NCBI RefSeq assembly: GCF_014083985.1
Contig: NZ_CP046907.1
Location: 4,963,501-5,027,500, forward strand
Source of the DNA: Streptomyces sp. SCUT-3
GTDB lineage: Bacteria; Actinomycetota; Actinomycetes; Streptomycetales; Streptomycetaceae
Direction of reading: 5' to 3'
DNA length: 64,000 bases
Shown: piece after piece, positions 7,903 through 15,512 of the stretch
How positions within the stretch are numbered: the stretch's first letter is position 1
Layout of the letters: the number at the start of each line of letters is the position of its first letter
Program-made: the position numbers and the translations under genes
Notes under the pieces: generated by a model
Told to the model about the DNA's origin: nothing
Databases searched by the model: none
Seen by the model: the letters and a program-made list of their open reading frames with translations, nothing else

Positions 7903-9441
7903 TCACTTCCGGACGGCGTCCAGGGCGTCCACGATGCCGTGGCCGTAGAAGCTGTTGTACTCCTCGGTGCCCTCGCACTCGGCGTTGGCCTGGCCGTTGC
8001 CGTCGGGGTCGTAGAGGTCGGTCGGGCAGCCCGGGTTGTCGGCCTGGGCCTTCAGGCGGTACTGCAGCTCGCCCGGACCGGCCTTCGGGTGCGTGCTCTT
8101 GAGCAGCGCGGCGACGCCGGCGACGTGCGGGCCGGCCATCGAGGTGCCCTGCAGGTACTCGTAGCCGCCGCCCGGCATGGTGGACAGGATGCGGCCGTTC
8201 TTCGACTCGGTGTCCGGGATCTGGTACTTGTCGCCGCCGGGGCCCGCGACGTCGATCTGGCCCAGGCCGTAGTTGGAGTAGTACGACTTCAGGTTCTGCA
8301 CGCCGGTCGCCGAGACGGTGACCACGCCCGGCAGCTGCGCGGGCACGTCGAGGCAGACCGACGGGTCGATGTCGCGGTCGACGGGGGTGGTGTCGTTCGG
8401 GCTGGAGCCGTCCGCGATGGAGTCGGCGGCCAGGTCGAAGTTGGAGTTGCCCGCGGAGGCGACGTTGAGCAGGCCCTTGCGCTCGGCGTACTTCGCGGCG
8501 CGGCCGACGGCGTCGACGATGGCCTTCTGGTCGAGGTCGTCCGTGCAGTTGAACATCCACGGGTCGACGTAGTAGCTGTTGTTCGTGATCTCCACGCCGC
8601 TGTCGGCGGCGAAGACGAAGGCGCAGACCACGGCCTCGGCGTAGAACAGGCTGGTGTCCGGCTCGCTGACCTTGATGGAGGAGACCTTCACCCCCGGCGC
8701 GACGCCGGCCACGCCGACGCCGTTGCGGGCGGCGGCGATCTCGCCGGCCACGTGGGTGCCGTGGTAGTCGTCGTTGGTGTAGGGGCGCCAGGCGCCCGCG
8801 GAGGTGTCGGCCTTGCCGCCGACGCAGTTGGCGGACTGCTCGGCGGAGAAGTTCGGCGCCAGGTCCGGGTGGGTGTCGTCGACGCCGGTGTCGATGACGG
8901 CGACGGTGACCTTCTTGCTGCCGGTGCTCTCGCGGTGGGCCTGGTCGGCCTTGATGGCCGGCAGGTCCCACTGCAGGGGCTCGAGCGGCTCCTGGGCGTC
9001 GGTGGCCCGCGAGGCCGCCTTCTTCGCCTCCGCGGCGGACAGCTCCTGCGGGGCGCCCTGCTCGGTCGTGGTGGCCGCGGCCAGCGGGGCCGTCCGGCTG
9101 GCGCCGGCGGAGTCCACTCCGCGGACCGCGCGTATCCTCTGGGCGAAGTCGCTCACCGCGGAGTGCACGACGATCGTGCCGGTCTGGCGGTAGGTCTGGA
9201 CGACGGTCCCGCCGTTGAGGACGACGGCCCGCTCGACGGCCTTGAGCACGCGCGGGTCGGTCGAGGTGTTGACGACGTAGCTGAGCTTCGGCCCGTCGGC
9301 GGCCGGGGCGGCGGCCGGGGTCTCGGTCTGCCCGGCCGGCGCGGCGGTGGCCGCGCCCGGCAGGAAGGCGAGGGAGGCGGCCAGGGCCATGCCCGCCGGC
9401 ACGGCGACAACTCGTCTGCGACGGGACACAGGAACGGACAT
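7903..9441 (-). CDS. Secreted subtilisin-like S8 serine peptidase
   Basis: A 512-residue extracellular protease precursor. A Sec signal peptide follows the Arg-rich start (SRRRRVVAVPAGMALAASLA, cleavage near ATAAPA). A propeptide-like domain of about 120 residues precedes the catalytic domain. The catalytic triad is complete: Asp in VAVIDTGVDDTHPDL, His in DYHGTHVAGEIA, Ser in QGTSMAGPHVAG; the oxyanion Asn is in ASAGNSN. Several Cys residues suggest disulfides. It ends shortly after GIVDALDAVRK without a pre-peptidase C-terminal domain. The ATG has a good Shine-Dalgarno (TGGAG) upstream. It stands alone, convergent with the preceding operon. Confidence 0.95.
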   Translation of the reverse strand: MSVPVSRRRRVVAVPAGMALAASLAFLPGAATAAPAGQTETPAAAPAADGPKLSYVVNTSTDPRVLKAVERAVVLNGGTVVQTYRQTGTIVVHSAVSDFAQRIRAVRGVDSAGASRTAPLAAATTTEQGAPQELSAAEAKKAASRATDAQEPLEPLQWDLPAIKADQAHRESTGSKKVTVAVIDTGVDDTHPDLAPNFSAEQSANCVGGKADTSAGAWRPYTNDDYHGTHVAGEIAAARNGVGVAGVAPGVKVSSIKVSEPDTSLFYAEAVVCAFVFAADSGVEITNNSYYVDPWMFNCTDDLDQKAIVDAVGRAAKYAERKGLLNVASAGNSNFDLAADSIADGSSPNDTTPVDRDIDPSVCLDVPAQLPGVVTVSATGVQNLKSYYSNYGLGQIDVAGPGGDKYQIPDTESKNGRILSTMPGGGYEYLQGTSMAGPHVAGVAALLKSTHPKAGPGELQYRLKAQADNPGCPTDLYDPDGNGQANAECEGTEEYNSFYGHGIVDALDAVRK

Positions 9442-9922
9442 GGAGTCTCCAGTTCGTTTGCGCGACCGCCCGGAGGCACAGTGCCGGCGGGCGGGTGCAC
9501 GGCGAGCAGGCCGGAGTCGGAACGATGCGGCGCTCAACAACCGTGCATGAGGATCATGTGACATTAAGAGCTCTGTGTCAGCCGTACGTGCCACCCGATT
9601 TCCGTATTGCTCCGAAAGAGAGTTGACGGTTCGCCGGAAATAGGGATTCCCCCCGGTCTGCTGTCCGCGAACCCCGGTGCGGACGGGCGGGTTCCCTGTG
9701 GTAGTGCGCCCCCGTGCCGATTCCCGCCCCTCCCGCCCCCCGAAATGGGATGCTCGCCCGGAATCGTCCCTGCGGGCCCGACGGGGCGGGTGCTCTCCGC
9801 TGTCGCCCGGTAACGCTGGAAAAACACTTGGTCAGACCTCTTTTGCATCCACCCGGTCCGACCTAGCATTCCCGCACTGCCACCGACGTGATCTGCCACA
9901 CGTCCCTTCAGAGGAGCCGCAC
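9442..9922. promoter_or_regulatory. Divergent intergenic region with promoter of the symporter operon
   Basis: A 481-bp gap between the S8 peptidase and the DUF485 gene. I see no gene in it. On the + strand a plausible promoter is TTTTGC (9841-9846) or TTGCAT (9843-9848) with TAGCAT at 9864-9869, placing transcription start near 9876, about 47 nt before the GTG. The peptidase promoter on the other strand is not clear by eye. Lower GC than the surroundings agrees with regulatory DNA. Confidence 0.5.
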
Positions 9923-10321
9923 GTGGACACCGCCCCTCCGCCCCCCCAGGCATCACCGCCGGAACCGAACGTCTACGCCGAAGTCCAGGCCGGTGCCGAG
10001 TTCGGTGCCCTCCGCCGGTCCTTCCGCGGCTTCGCCTTCCCCCTCACCGTCGGCTTCATCGCCTGGTACATGCTCTACGTCCTGCTGTCCAACTACGCCG
10101 GCGGGCTGATGGGCACCACGGTGGTGGGCAACATCAACGTCGCCTTCGTCCTGGGCCTGCTCCAGTTCGCGACCACCTTCGGCATCGCGTGGCTGTACTC
10201 CCGCCACGCGGGGGCCAAGCTCGACCCCCGCGCCGAGGCCATCAAGGCCGACATCGAGGGCCGCCCCGCACGGGCAGCGGCGGAGAAGGCCGCACCGGCC
10301 GGGAAGGGCGGTGCCGCGTGA
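9923..10321 (+). CDS. DUF485 family membrane protein, symporter accessory subunit
   Basis: A 132-residue protein with a Pro-rich N-terminus and two transmembrane helices (FPLTVGFIAWYMLYVLLSNY and VAFVLGLLQFATTFGIAWLY), then a charged Ala-rich tail. DUF485 proteins are encoded directly upstream of SSS-family acetate/carboxylate symporters (YjcH next to ActP in E. coli). Here the stop overlaps the GTG of the symporter (GTGA), indicating translational coupling and probably stoichiometric partnership. GTG start with GAGGAG Shine-Dalgarno 6 nt upstream. Confidence 0.92.
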   Translation: MDTAPPPPQASPPEPNVYAEVQAGAEFGALRRSFRGFAFPLTVGFIAWYMLYVLLSNYAGGLMGTTVVGNINVAFVLGLLQFATTFGIAWLYSRHAGAKLDPRAEAIKADIEGRPARAAAEKAAPAGKGGAA

Positions 10322-11940
10322 CCGGCACGATGCAGCTCGCGGCCGAGGGCGCGAGCGACCACCGGGGCCTCATCATCGGCCTCTTCGGCGCCTTCGTCGT
10401 GGCCACCCTCGCCATCACCGTGTGGGCGGGGCGGCAGAACAAGGACGCCGACGACTACTACGCCGGCGGCCGCTCCTTCACCGGTTTCCAGAACGGCCTC
10501 GCCATCTCCGGCGACTACATGTCGGCGGCCTCCTTCCTCGGCATCGCCGGCGCCATCGCCCTGTACGGGTACGACGGCTTCCTCTACTCCATCGGCTTCC
10601 TCGTCGCCTGGCTGGTGGCCCTGCTGCTGGTCGCCGAGCCGCTGCGCAACTCCGGCCGGTTCACCATGGCCGACGTCCTCGCCTACCGGATGCGTCAGCG
10701 CCCGGTGCGCACCGCGGCCGGCACCTCCACCATCGTGGTGTCGATCTTCTACCTGCTGGCCCAGATGGTCGGCGCCGGAACCCTGGTCGCCCTGCTGCTG
10801 GGCATCGACGGCGAGGCCGGACGTCGCTGGGTCGTCGTCGGCGTCGGCATCGTCATGGTGCTCTACGTCACCGTGGGCGGCATGAAGGGCACCACCTGGG
10901 TCCAGATGATCAAGGCCGTCCTGCTGATCGCGGGAACCCTGCTGATCACCGTCCTGGTGCTCAACAAGTTCGGCTGGAACATCTCCGCCCTGCTCGGCGC
11001 CGCGGCCGAGTCCAGCGGCAAGGGCACGGCCTACCTCGAACCCGGCCTGAAGTACGGCATCAGCGACCTGTCCAAACTGGACTTCATCTCGCTCGCCGTC
11101 GCCCTGGTCCTGGGCACCGCCGGCCTGCCGCACATCCTGGTCCGCTTCTACACCGTGCCCACCGCCAAGGCCGCCCGGAAGTCCGTCAACTGGGCGATCG
11201 GCATCATCGGCGCCTTCTACCTGATGACCATCGCCCTCGGCTTCGGCGCCGCGGCCCTGGTCGGCCCGGACAAGATCATCGCGTCCAACGCGGCCGGCAA
11301 CACCGCGGCCCCGCTGCTCGCCGAAGCGGTCGGCGGCGGCCCCGGCTCCACCGGCGGCGCGATCCTGCTCGCGGTGATCTCCGCCGTCGCCTTCGCCACC
11401 ATCCTGGCGGTCGTCGCCGGCCTCACCCTGGCCTCCTCCGCCTCGTTCGCCCACGACCTGTGGGCCAACGTCATCCGCAAGGGCAAGGCTTCGGAGAAGG
11501 AGGAGGTGCTCACCGCCAAGATCGCGGCCATCGCCATCGGCGCCGTCTCCATCGTGCTGGGCATCTTCGCCGACAAGCTCAACACCGCCGCCCTGGTGGC
11601 CCTGGCCTTCGCGGTCGCCGCCTCGGCGAACCTGCCCACCATCCTCTACAGCCTCTTCTGGAAGAGGTTCACCACCTCCGGCGCGCTGTGGTCGATCTAC
11701 GGCGGCCTGGCCTCCTCCGTCCTGCTGGTGGTCTTCTCGCCGGTCCTCTCCGGCTCGGAGACCTCGCTCTTCCCCGACTCGGACTTCGCCTTCTTCCCGC
11801 TGTCCAACCCCGGCCTGGTCTCCATCCCGCTCGGCTTCCTCCTCGGCTGGCTGGGCACCGTGGTCTCCAAGGAGAAGGCCGACCCGGCCAAGTTCGCGGA
11901 GATGGAGGTGCGTTCCCTCACCGGCGCCGGCGCCCACTAG
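10318..11940 (+). CDS. actP: Solute:sodium symporter, cation/acetate symporter (ActP-like)
   Basis: A 540-residue polytopic membrane protein of the SSS family with about 13 transmembrane helices. Signature stretches include DADDYYAGGRSFTGFQNGLA, ISGDYMSAASFLGIAGAIAL and the sodium-site helix GTAGLPHILVRFYTVP. These match acetate/glycolate and short-chain monocarboxylate permeases. The start is the GTG that overlaps the DUF485 stop; an ATG 12 nt downstream is the alternative. With a phosphoketolase elsewhere in the window, acetate or a related carboxylate is a sensible substrate, but specificity is inferred. Confidence 0.92.
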   Translation: MTGTMQLAAEGASDHRGLIIGLFGAFVVATLAITVWAGRQNKDADDYYAGGRSFTGFQNGLAISGDYMSAASFLGIAGAIALYGYDGFLYSIGFLVAWLVALLLVAEPLRNSGRFTMADVLAYRMRQRPVRTAAGTSTIVVSIFYLLAQMVGAGTLVALLLGIDGEAGRRWVVVGVGIVMVLYVTVGGMKGTTWVQMIKAVLLIAGTLLITVLVLNKFGWNISALLGAAAESSGKGTAYLEPGLKYGISDLSKLDFISLAVALVLGTAGLPHILVRFYTVPTAKAARKSVNWAIGIIGAFYLMTIALGFGAAALVGPDKIIASNAAGNTAAPLLAEAVGGGPGSTGGAILLAVISAVAFATILAVVAGLTLASSASFAHDLWANVIRKGKASEKEEVLTAKIAAIAIGAVSIVLGIFADKLNTAALVALAFAVAASANLPTILYSLFWKRFTTSGALWSIYGGLASSVLLVVFSPVLSGSETSLFPDSDFAFFPLSNPGLVSIPLGFLLGWLGTVVSKEKADPAKFAEMEVRSLTGAGAH

Positions 11941-11952
11941 CGAGGACGCCGT

Positions 11953-11974
11953 GGGCGCCGCCCCGGCGGCGCCC
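11953..11974 (+). terminator. Hairpin terminator after symporter operon
   Basis: GGGCGCCGCC and GGCGGCGCCC form a tight GC hairpin 12 nt after the symporter stop. There is no T-run, as is usual in this genus. Confidence 0.65.
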
Positions 11975-12074
11975 GCGCGGCCACTCCTGCGCCGCCCGGA
12001 AGGCGGTCCTGGCCGGGACCACTCTTCCGGGCGGCGCTTTTCGCGTACGGTGGACCACAGGGAGGAGGTGGACC

Positions 12075-13064
12075 GTGCTCGTCGACACCTACGGCCGCGT
12101 CGCCACGGACCTGAGGGTCTCGCTGACCGACCGGTGCAATCTGCGGTGCACCTACTGCATGCCCGAGGAGGGCCTGCAGTGGCTGGCCAAGCCCGAATTG
12201 CTCACCGACGAGGAGGTCGGCCGCCTGGTCCGGATCGCGGTCGCCGACCTGGGAGTGCGCGAGGTGCGGTTCACCGGCGGCGAACCGCTGCTGCGCCCCG
12301 GCCTGGCCGGCATCGTCGCCGCCTGCGCCGCCCTGGAGCCGCGCCCGAGGATCTCGCTCACCACCAACGGCATCGGGCTGGCCCGGACCGCCGACGCCCT
12401 GCGCGACGCCGGCCTGGACCGGGTCAACGTCTCCCTCGACACCCTGCGCCCCGACGTCTTCCACACCCTGACCCGGCGCAGGCGCCACCACGACGTCCTC
12501 GCCGGCCTCGAGGCGGCCCGCGCCGCCGGGCTCGCCCCGGTCAAGGTCAACGCCGTCCTGATGCGCGGCGTCAACGACGACGAGGCCCCCGACCTGCTCG
12601 CCTGGGCCCTGGACAACGACTACGAGCTGCGCTTCATCGAGCAGATGCCGCTGGACGCCCAGCACGGCTGGCAGCGCAGCGACATGGTCACCGCCGACGA
12701 GATCCTGCGCAGCCTGGCCACCCGCTTCTCCCTCACCCCCGAGAAGGAGGACGAGCGCGGATCGGCCCCGGCCGAGCGCTGGCTCGTCGACGGCGGCCCG
12801 GCCCGGGTGGGCGTCATCGCCAGCGTCACCCGCCCGTTCTGCCGGGCCTGCGACCGCACCCGGCTCACCGCCGACGGCCAGGTCCGCACCTGCCTGTTCG
12901 CCCGCGAGGAGTCCGACCTGCGCGGCGCGCTGCGCTCGGGCGCACCGGACGAGGAGATCGCCCGGCTGTGGCGGGCCGCGATGTGGGGCAAGAAGGCCGG
13001 CTCCGGCCTGGACGACCCCTCCTTCCTCCAGCCGGACCGCCCGATGTCCGCCATCGGCGGCTGA
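12075..13064 (+). CDS. moaA: GTP 3',8-cyclase MoaA (molybdenum cofactor biosynthesis)
   Basis: A 329-residue radical SAM enzyme that converts GTP to 3',8-cyclo-GTP, the first step to cyclic pyranopterin monophosphate. The N-terminal cluster motif is C21-NLR-C25-TY-C28. GGEPLLRPGL, TTNGIGL and NVSLDTLRPDVFHTLTRR follow the family pattern. The second C-terminal cluster is carried by FCRACDRTRLTADGQVRTC, and the protein ends with the functional Gly-Gly tail (SAIGG). The GTG start follows a strong GGAGGAGG. No other moa gene is adjacent, so it stands alone here. Confidence 0.97.
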   Translation: MLVDTYGRVATDLRVSLTDRCNLRCTYCMPEEGLQWLAKPELLTDEEVGRLVRIAVADLGVREVRFTGGEPLLRPGLAGIVAACAALEPRPRISLTTNGIGLARTADALRDAGLDRVNVSLDTLRPDVFHTLTRRRRHHDVLAGLEAARAAGLAPVKVNAVLMRGVNDDEAPDLLAWALDNDYELRFIEQMPLDAQHGWQRSDMVTADEILRSLATRFSLTPEKEDERGSAPAERWLVDGGPARVGVIASVTRPFCRACDRTRLTADGQVRTCLFAREESDLRGALRSGAPDEEIARLWRAAMWGKKAGSGLDDPSFLQPDRPMSAIGG

Positions 13065-13156
13065 CCCGCGCCCGCCGCGGGTACGCGCACCGGCACGGGC
13101 GGATCCCGCCCTCCCGCCACTGCGGGGCCGGACGAGGACGAGCGAGGAGGACGGCG

Positions 13157-13504
13157 GTGGAACGCGGACTGCACATGACCGGCGTGCGGATCACCACGGG
13201 ACGGCTGTGGCGCCGGCTGCTGACGCGCGCCGGCCAGGTGCTGCTCCGGAACGGGCGGCTCGTGCTGCTCACCAGCCGGGGCGTGGAGATCGACGGAGCC
13301 CCCGTGCACCGGGTGCGCGTGCGGGAGTCGCTGCGGGCCGGGCGCCGGTGCGTCCGGTTCGTCCTCAACGGCTCGCGGTACGTCGTGGACCTCGGGCGCG
13401 GGCCGGGCCCGTCCGCCGCGCCGGGCCCGCGCGGCGGCGCCCCCGCCCTCTCCGTCACGGACCTCGTCGCCGCCGTGCGCACGGCCGGGGCCGCAGTGCG
13501 GTGA
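13157..13504 (+). CDS. Small conserved hypothetical basic protein
   Basis: A 115-residue Arg-rich protein I do not recognise. It reads as a beta-rich domain (VLLRNGRLVLLTSRGVEIDGA, RVRVRESLRAGRRCVRFVLNG, SRYVVDLGRG) with a Pro/Gly linker and a short C-terminal helix. There is no signal peptide or membrane helix. The GTG start has GAGGAGG upstream; an internal ATG six codons later is an alternative. It follows moaA by about 90 nt on the same strand but with its own ribosome binding site. Codon bias supports coding. Confidence 0.65.
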   Translation: MERGLHMTGVRITTGRLWRRLLTRAGQVLLRNGRLVLLTSRGVEIDGAPVHRVRVRESLRAGRRCVRFVLNGSRYVVDLGRGPGPSAAPGPRGGAPALSVTDLVAAVRTAGAAVR

Positions 13505-13566
13505 CCGCCCGCCTGCCGGGGGACCGCCTGCCGGGGGACCGCCCGCCGGGGGACCGCCCGCCGGGG
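13503..13566. repeat. 15-bp tandem repeat between convergent genes
   Basis: Three near-identical GACCGCCYGCCGGGG units (13522-13566) are preceded by one longer degenerate copy. The array lies between two convergent gene ends, and each unit can form a small hairpin, so it may double as a terminator. Confidence 0.7.
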
Positions 13567-13576
13567 GCGGAGGGGG

Positions 13577-13795
13577 TCAGCCGCCCCACTCCTCCAGGCG
13601 CACCACGTCCCGCAGGAAGCCGCGCACGCCCAGGAACTTCGACAGGTACTCGCGGTGGTCCTCGCAGGCCAGCCACGTCTTGCGCCGCTCCGGCGTGTGC
13701 AGCTTGGGGTTGTTCCAGGCGAGCACCCACTCCGCCTCGGCGCTGCAGCCCTTCGCCGAGCAGACGGGAACGTCGGGATCGGGGGGGATCAGCAT
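13577..13795 (-). CDS. Small conserved actinobacterial protein, function unknown
   Basis: A 72-residue protein: VPVCSAKGCSAEAEWVLAWN, then LHTPERRKTWLACEDHREYL and GVRGFLRDVVRLEEW. The CSAKGC, LACEDH and similar Cys/His positions suggest a zinc-binding fold. Homologues are common in Streptomyces; I recall some carrying misleading names, and no function is established. The ATG has an AGGTGA ribosome binding site; an in-frame GTG 12 nt upstream overlaps that site and is less likely. Confidence 0.8.
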   Translation of the reverse strand: MLIPPDPDVPVCSAKGCSAEAEWVLAWNNPKLHTPERRKTWLACEDHREYLSKFLGVRGFLRDVVRLEEWGG

Positions 13796-14011
13796 GGGGT
13801 CGTTCACCTGACAAGCGTGGGATCGACTGGCCGGGGCACGCACGGCCCGGACGGGAAAAGGGCGACGCCGGGCAGCCACGGGGGGAGCCGCCCGGCGTCG
13901 GTCCGTCGCTCCGACGGGGGATGCGGAGCGCCTACGAAGTATGGCACGGGCGCGGGGCGGTCCGTCAGCCGATCGGCGCGATTCATCTGAGCTTTTCTTG
14001 AGCTTGGCGTG

Positions 14012-14341
14012 TCACTGCTGCTCAGGAGGGCGCCGGCCCTCCTCGAGCATGGGCCTACTGGGCGTTTCGATGAAGGCCGAGGGCAGCGAAGGGGCGTTCT
14101 CCCGGCCCGCATTGGCGATCACCACCGAGACGTAGGGCAGGACCAGACCCAGGGCGAGCGCCACCACCGACAGTGGCCGCCACACGTTCCACAGCGTTGC
14201 CGCCGCGATGAAGGACAGGGTGCGCACCCCCATCGAGATGATGTAGCGGCGCTGCCGCCGGCGCACGTCCTCGGCGAGCCCGCTCCTGGCCCCCGTGATC
14301 CGGAAGACCTGCTGGGACTTGCCGCGATGCTTGAGGATCAC
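14012..14341 (-). CDS. DUF3099 family membrane protein
   Basis: A protein of about 109 residues with FRITGARSGLAEDVRRRQRR followed by two transmembrane helices (MGVRTLSFIAAATLWNVW and LSVVALALGLVLPYVSVVIA) and the family ending NAGRENAPSL. DUF3099 proteins are actinobacterial inner-membrane proteins of unknown role. The start is uncertain: I use a GTG just before ILKHRGKS; a -10-like TACCGT at 14395-14400 would give a leader of roughly 46 nt. It is divergent from the GlsB-like gene. Confidence 0.82.
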   Translation of the reverse strand: MILKHRGKSQQVFRITGARSGLAEDVRRRQRRYIISMGVRTLSFIAAATLWNVWRPLSVVALALGLVLPYVSVVIANAGRENAPSLPSAFIETPSRPMLEEGRRPPEQQ

Positions 14342-14544
14342 CGTCCACCGCCCGATCGAACCGCCGGGGGACTCCCTGCCCCGGCACCCCTTCAACGGTA
14401 CGCCGCCCGGAGCAGCGCAACGAGAGCGGGTCCGCGACCCGGCGGGCACGCGGCGTGACCGAGGACGTCACCCGTACGGCCCTGCGGGCATGCCCCGGCC
14501 CCCGGCGGGCCCGAAACTGGCCCCACGACACGGAGGAGACTCGC

Positions 14545-14826
14545 ATGAGCTGGATCTGGGCAATCATCGTCGGTCTGATCCTCGGTGTGATCGCCAGGGC
14601 GATCCTGCCGGGCCGCCAGAACATCCCCATCTGGCTGACCGCGCTGCTCGGCCTCATCGGCAGCCTCCTGGGCAACGCCCTGGCCAACGCGATCGGAGTG
14701 GGGGAGACCAAGGGCATCGACTGGATCCGCCACTTCTTCCAGCTGGCCGGGGCCATCGTGATCGTCGCGCTCGGGGCGCCGCTGTACGCGAAGGCGAAGA
14801 GCCACCCCCGCGGCACCCACCGATAG
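14545..14826 (+). CDS. GlsB/YeaQ/YmgE family stress-response membrane protein
   Basis: A 93-residue protein with the transglycosylase-associated (GlsB) fold: three hydrophobic segments (WIWAIIVGLILGVIARAI, IPIWLTALLGLIGSLLGNAL, FQLAGAIVIVALGAPLY) and the typical P-G-R-Q-N loop after the first helix. Family members are small inner-membrane proteins often induced by stress; the biochemical role is unknown. The ATG is preceded by GGAGGAGA. It ends just before a strong bidirectional terminator. Confidence 0.9.
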   Translation: MSWIWAIIVGLILGVIARAILPGRQNIPIWLTALLGLIGSLLGNALANAIGVGETKGIDWIRHFFQLAGAIVIVALGAPLYAKAKSHPRGTHR

Positions 14827-14875
14827 CGGCCGGAGCGGGCCGCGGCCCCGCCAACCTTGTCCCGCCCTGCCCGCC

Positions 14876-14923
14876 CGGCCCCGCCCTGCCCCGCCCGACC
14901 GGGCGCCCGACAGGGCGGGGCCG
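14876..14923. terminator. Bidirectional hairpin terminator
   Basis: A 13-bp inverted repeat (CGGCCCCGCCCTG with its complement) encloses a 22-nt loop between the convergent glsB-like and kptA genes. Confidence 0.75.
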
Positions 14924-14930
14924 GCCGGGC

Positions 14931-15509
14931 TCAGGGCGTGTCCGGCAGCACCCGCAGGAACTCCGGCGGCACCCGGTCGGTCAGCCACACCCCGTTGGCG
15001 CTGACCCGGAAGGCGTGGCCGGCGCGTGCCGCCGCGGCCGCGTCGACCGCCAGCACCACCGGACGCCCGTGCCGCGCCCCCACGCGCCGTGCCGTGGCCG
15101 CGTCCGCCGACAGGTGCACGTCCTGCCGGGACATCGGCCTCAGCCCCTCCCGCAGGACCAGCGGCAGGGCGCGCGAGGCCGTGCCGTGGTGGAGCACCGC
15201 GGGCGGCTCCACGGCGGGCAGGCCCAGGTCGACGTCCACCGAATGCCCCTGGCCGGCCCGGATCCGGCGGCCGTCCGCGGAGAGGGCGAAGCGCTTCTTG
15301 TCGCTGGTCGCCACCACGTGCTCCAGTTCGGCCCGGGTGAAGGGGCGCCCCGCCGCCGCGCAGGCGCGGATCAGGACGTCCACCTCCACCCAGCCCTCCC
15401 GGTCCAGGACGACCCCGGCCGCGGCCGGATCGTGCCGCAGCACCAGGGCGAGGAACTTCGAGATCCGCACCGCCCGCTTCGCGTCCGCTCCCGCACCCCC
15501 CGACGGCAT
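14931..15509 (-). CDS. kptA: RNA 2'-phosphotransferase KptA/Tpt1
   Basis: A 192-residue Tpt1/KptA enzyme, which moves an internal RNA 2'-phosphate to NAD+ giving ADP-ribose 1'',2''-cyclic phosphate. Seen in order: RISKFLALVLRHDP, a winged-helix segment ending TSDKKRFAL, RIRAGQGHSVDVDLGL, LHHGTASRALPLVLREGL, and SRQDVHLSADAATARRVG. These carry the Arg-His-Arg-Arg set known for the family. Bacteria rarely have 2'-phosphate tRNA splice junctions, so its natural substrate is unclear. The ATG is 3 nt after the stop of the upstream pmbA-like gene, so it is the last gene of a tldD-pmbA-kptA operon. Confidence 0.95.
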   Translation of the reverse strand: MPSGGAGADAKRAVRISKFLALVLRHDPAAAGVVLDREGWVEVDVLIRACAAAGRPFTRAELEHVVATSDKKRFALSADGRRIRAGQGHSVDVDLGLPAVEPPAVLHHGTASRALPLVLREGLRPMSRQDVHLSADAATARRVGARHGRPVVLAVDAAAAARAGHAFRVSANGVWLTDRVPPEFLRVLPDTP

Positions 15510-15512
15510 CCG

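Noticed and set aside
10093..11937. Long minus-strand frame opposite the acetate-type symporter
   Set aside because: Composition is Gly/Gln/Asp-rich noise; the + strand is a clear SSS symporter.
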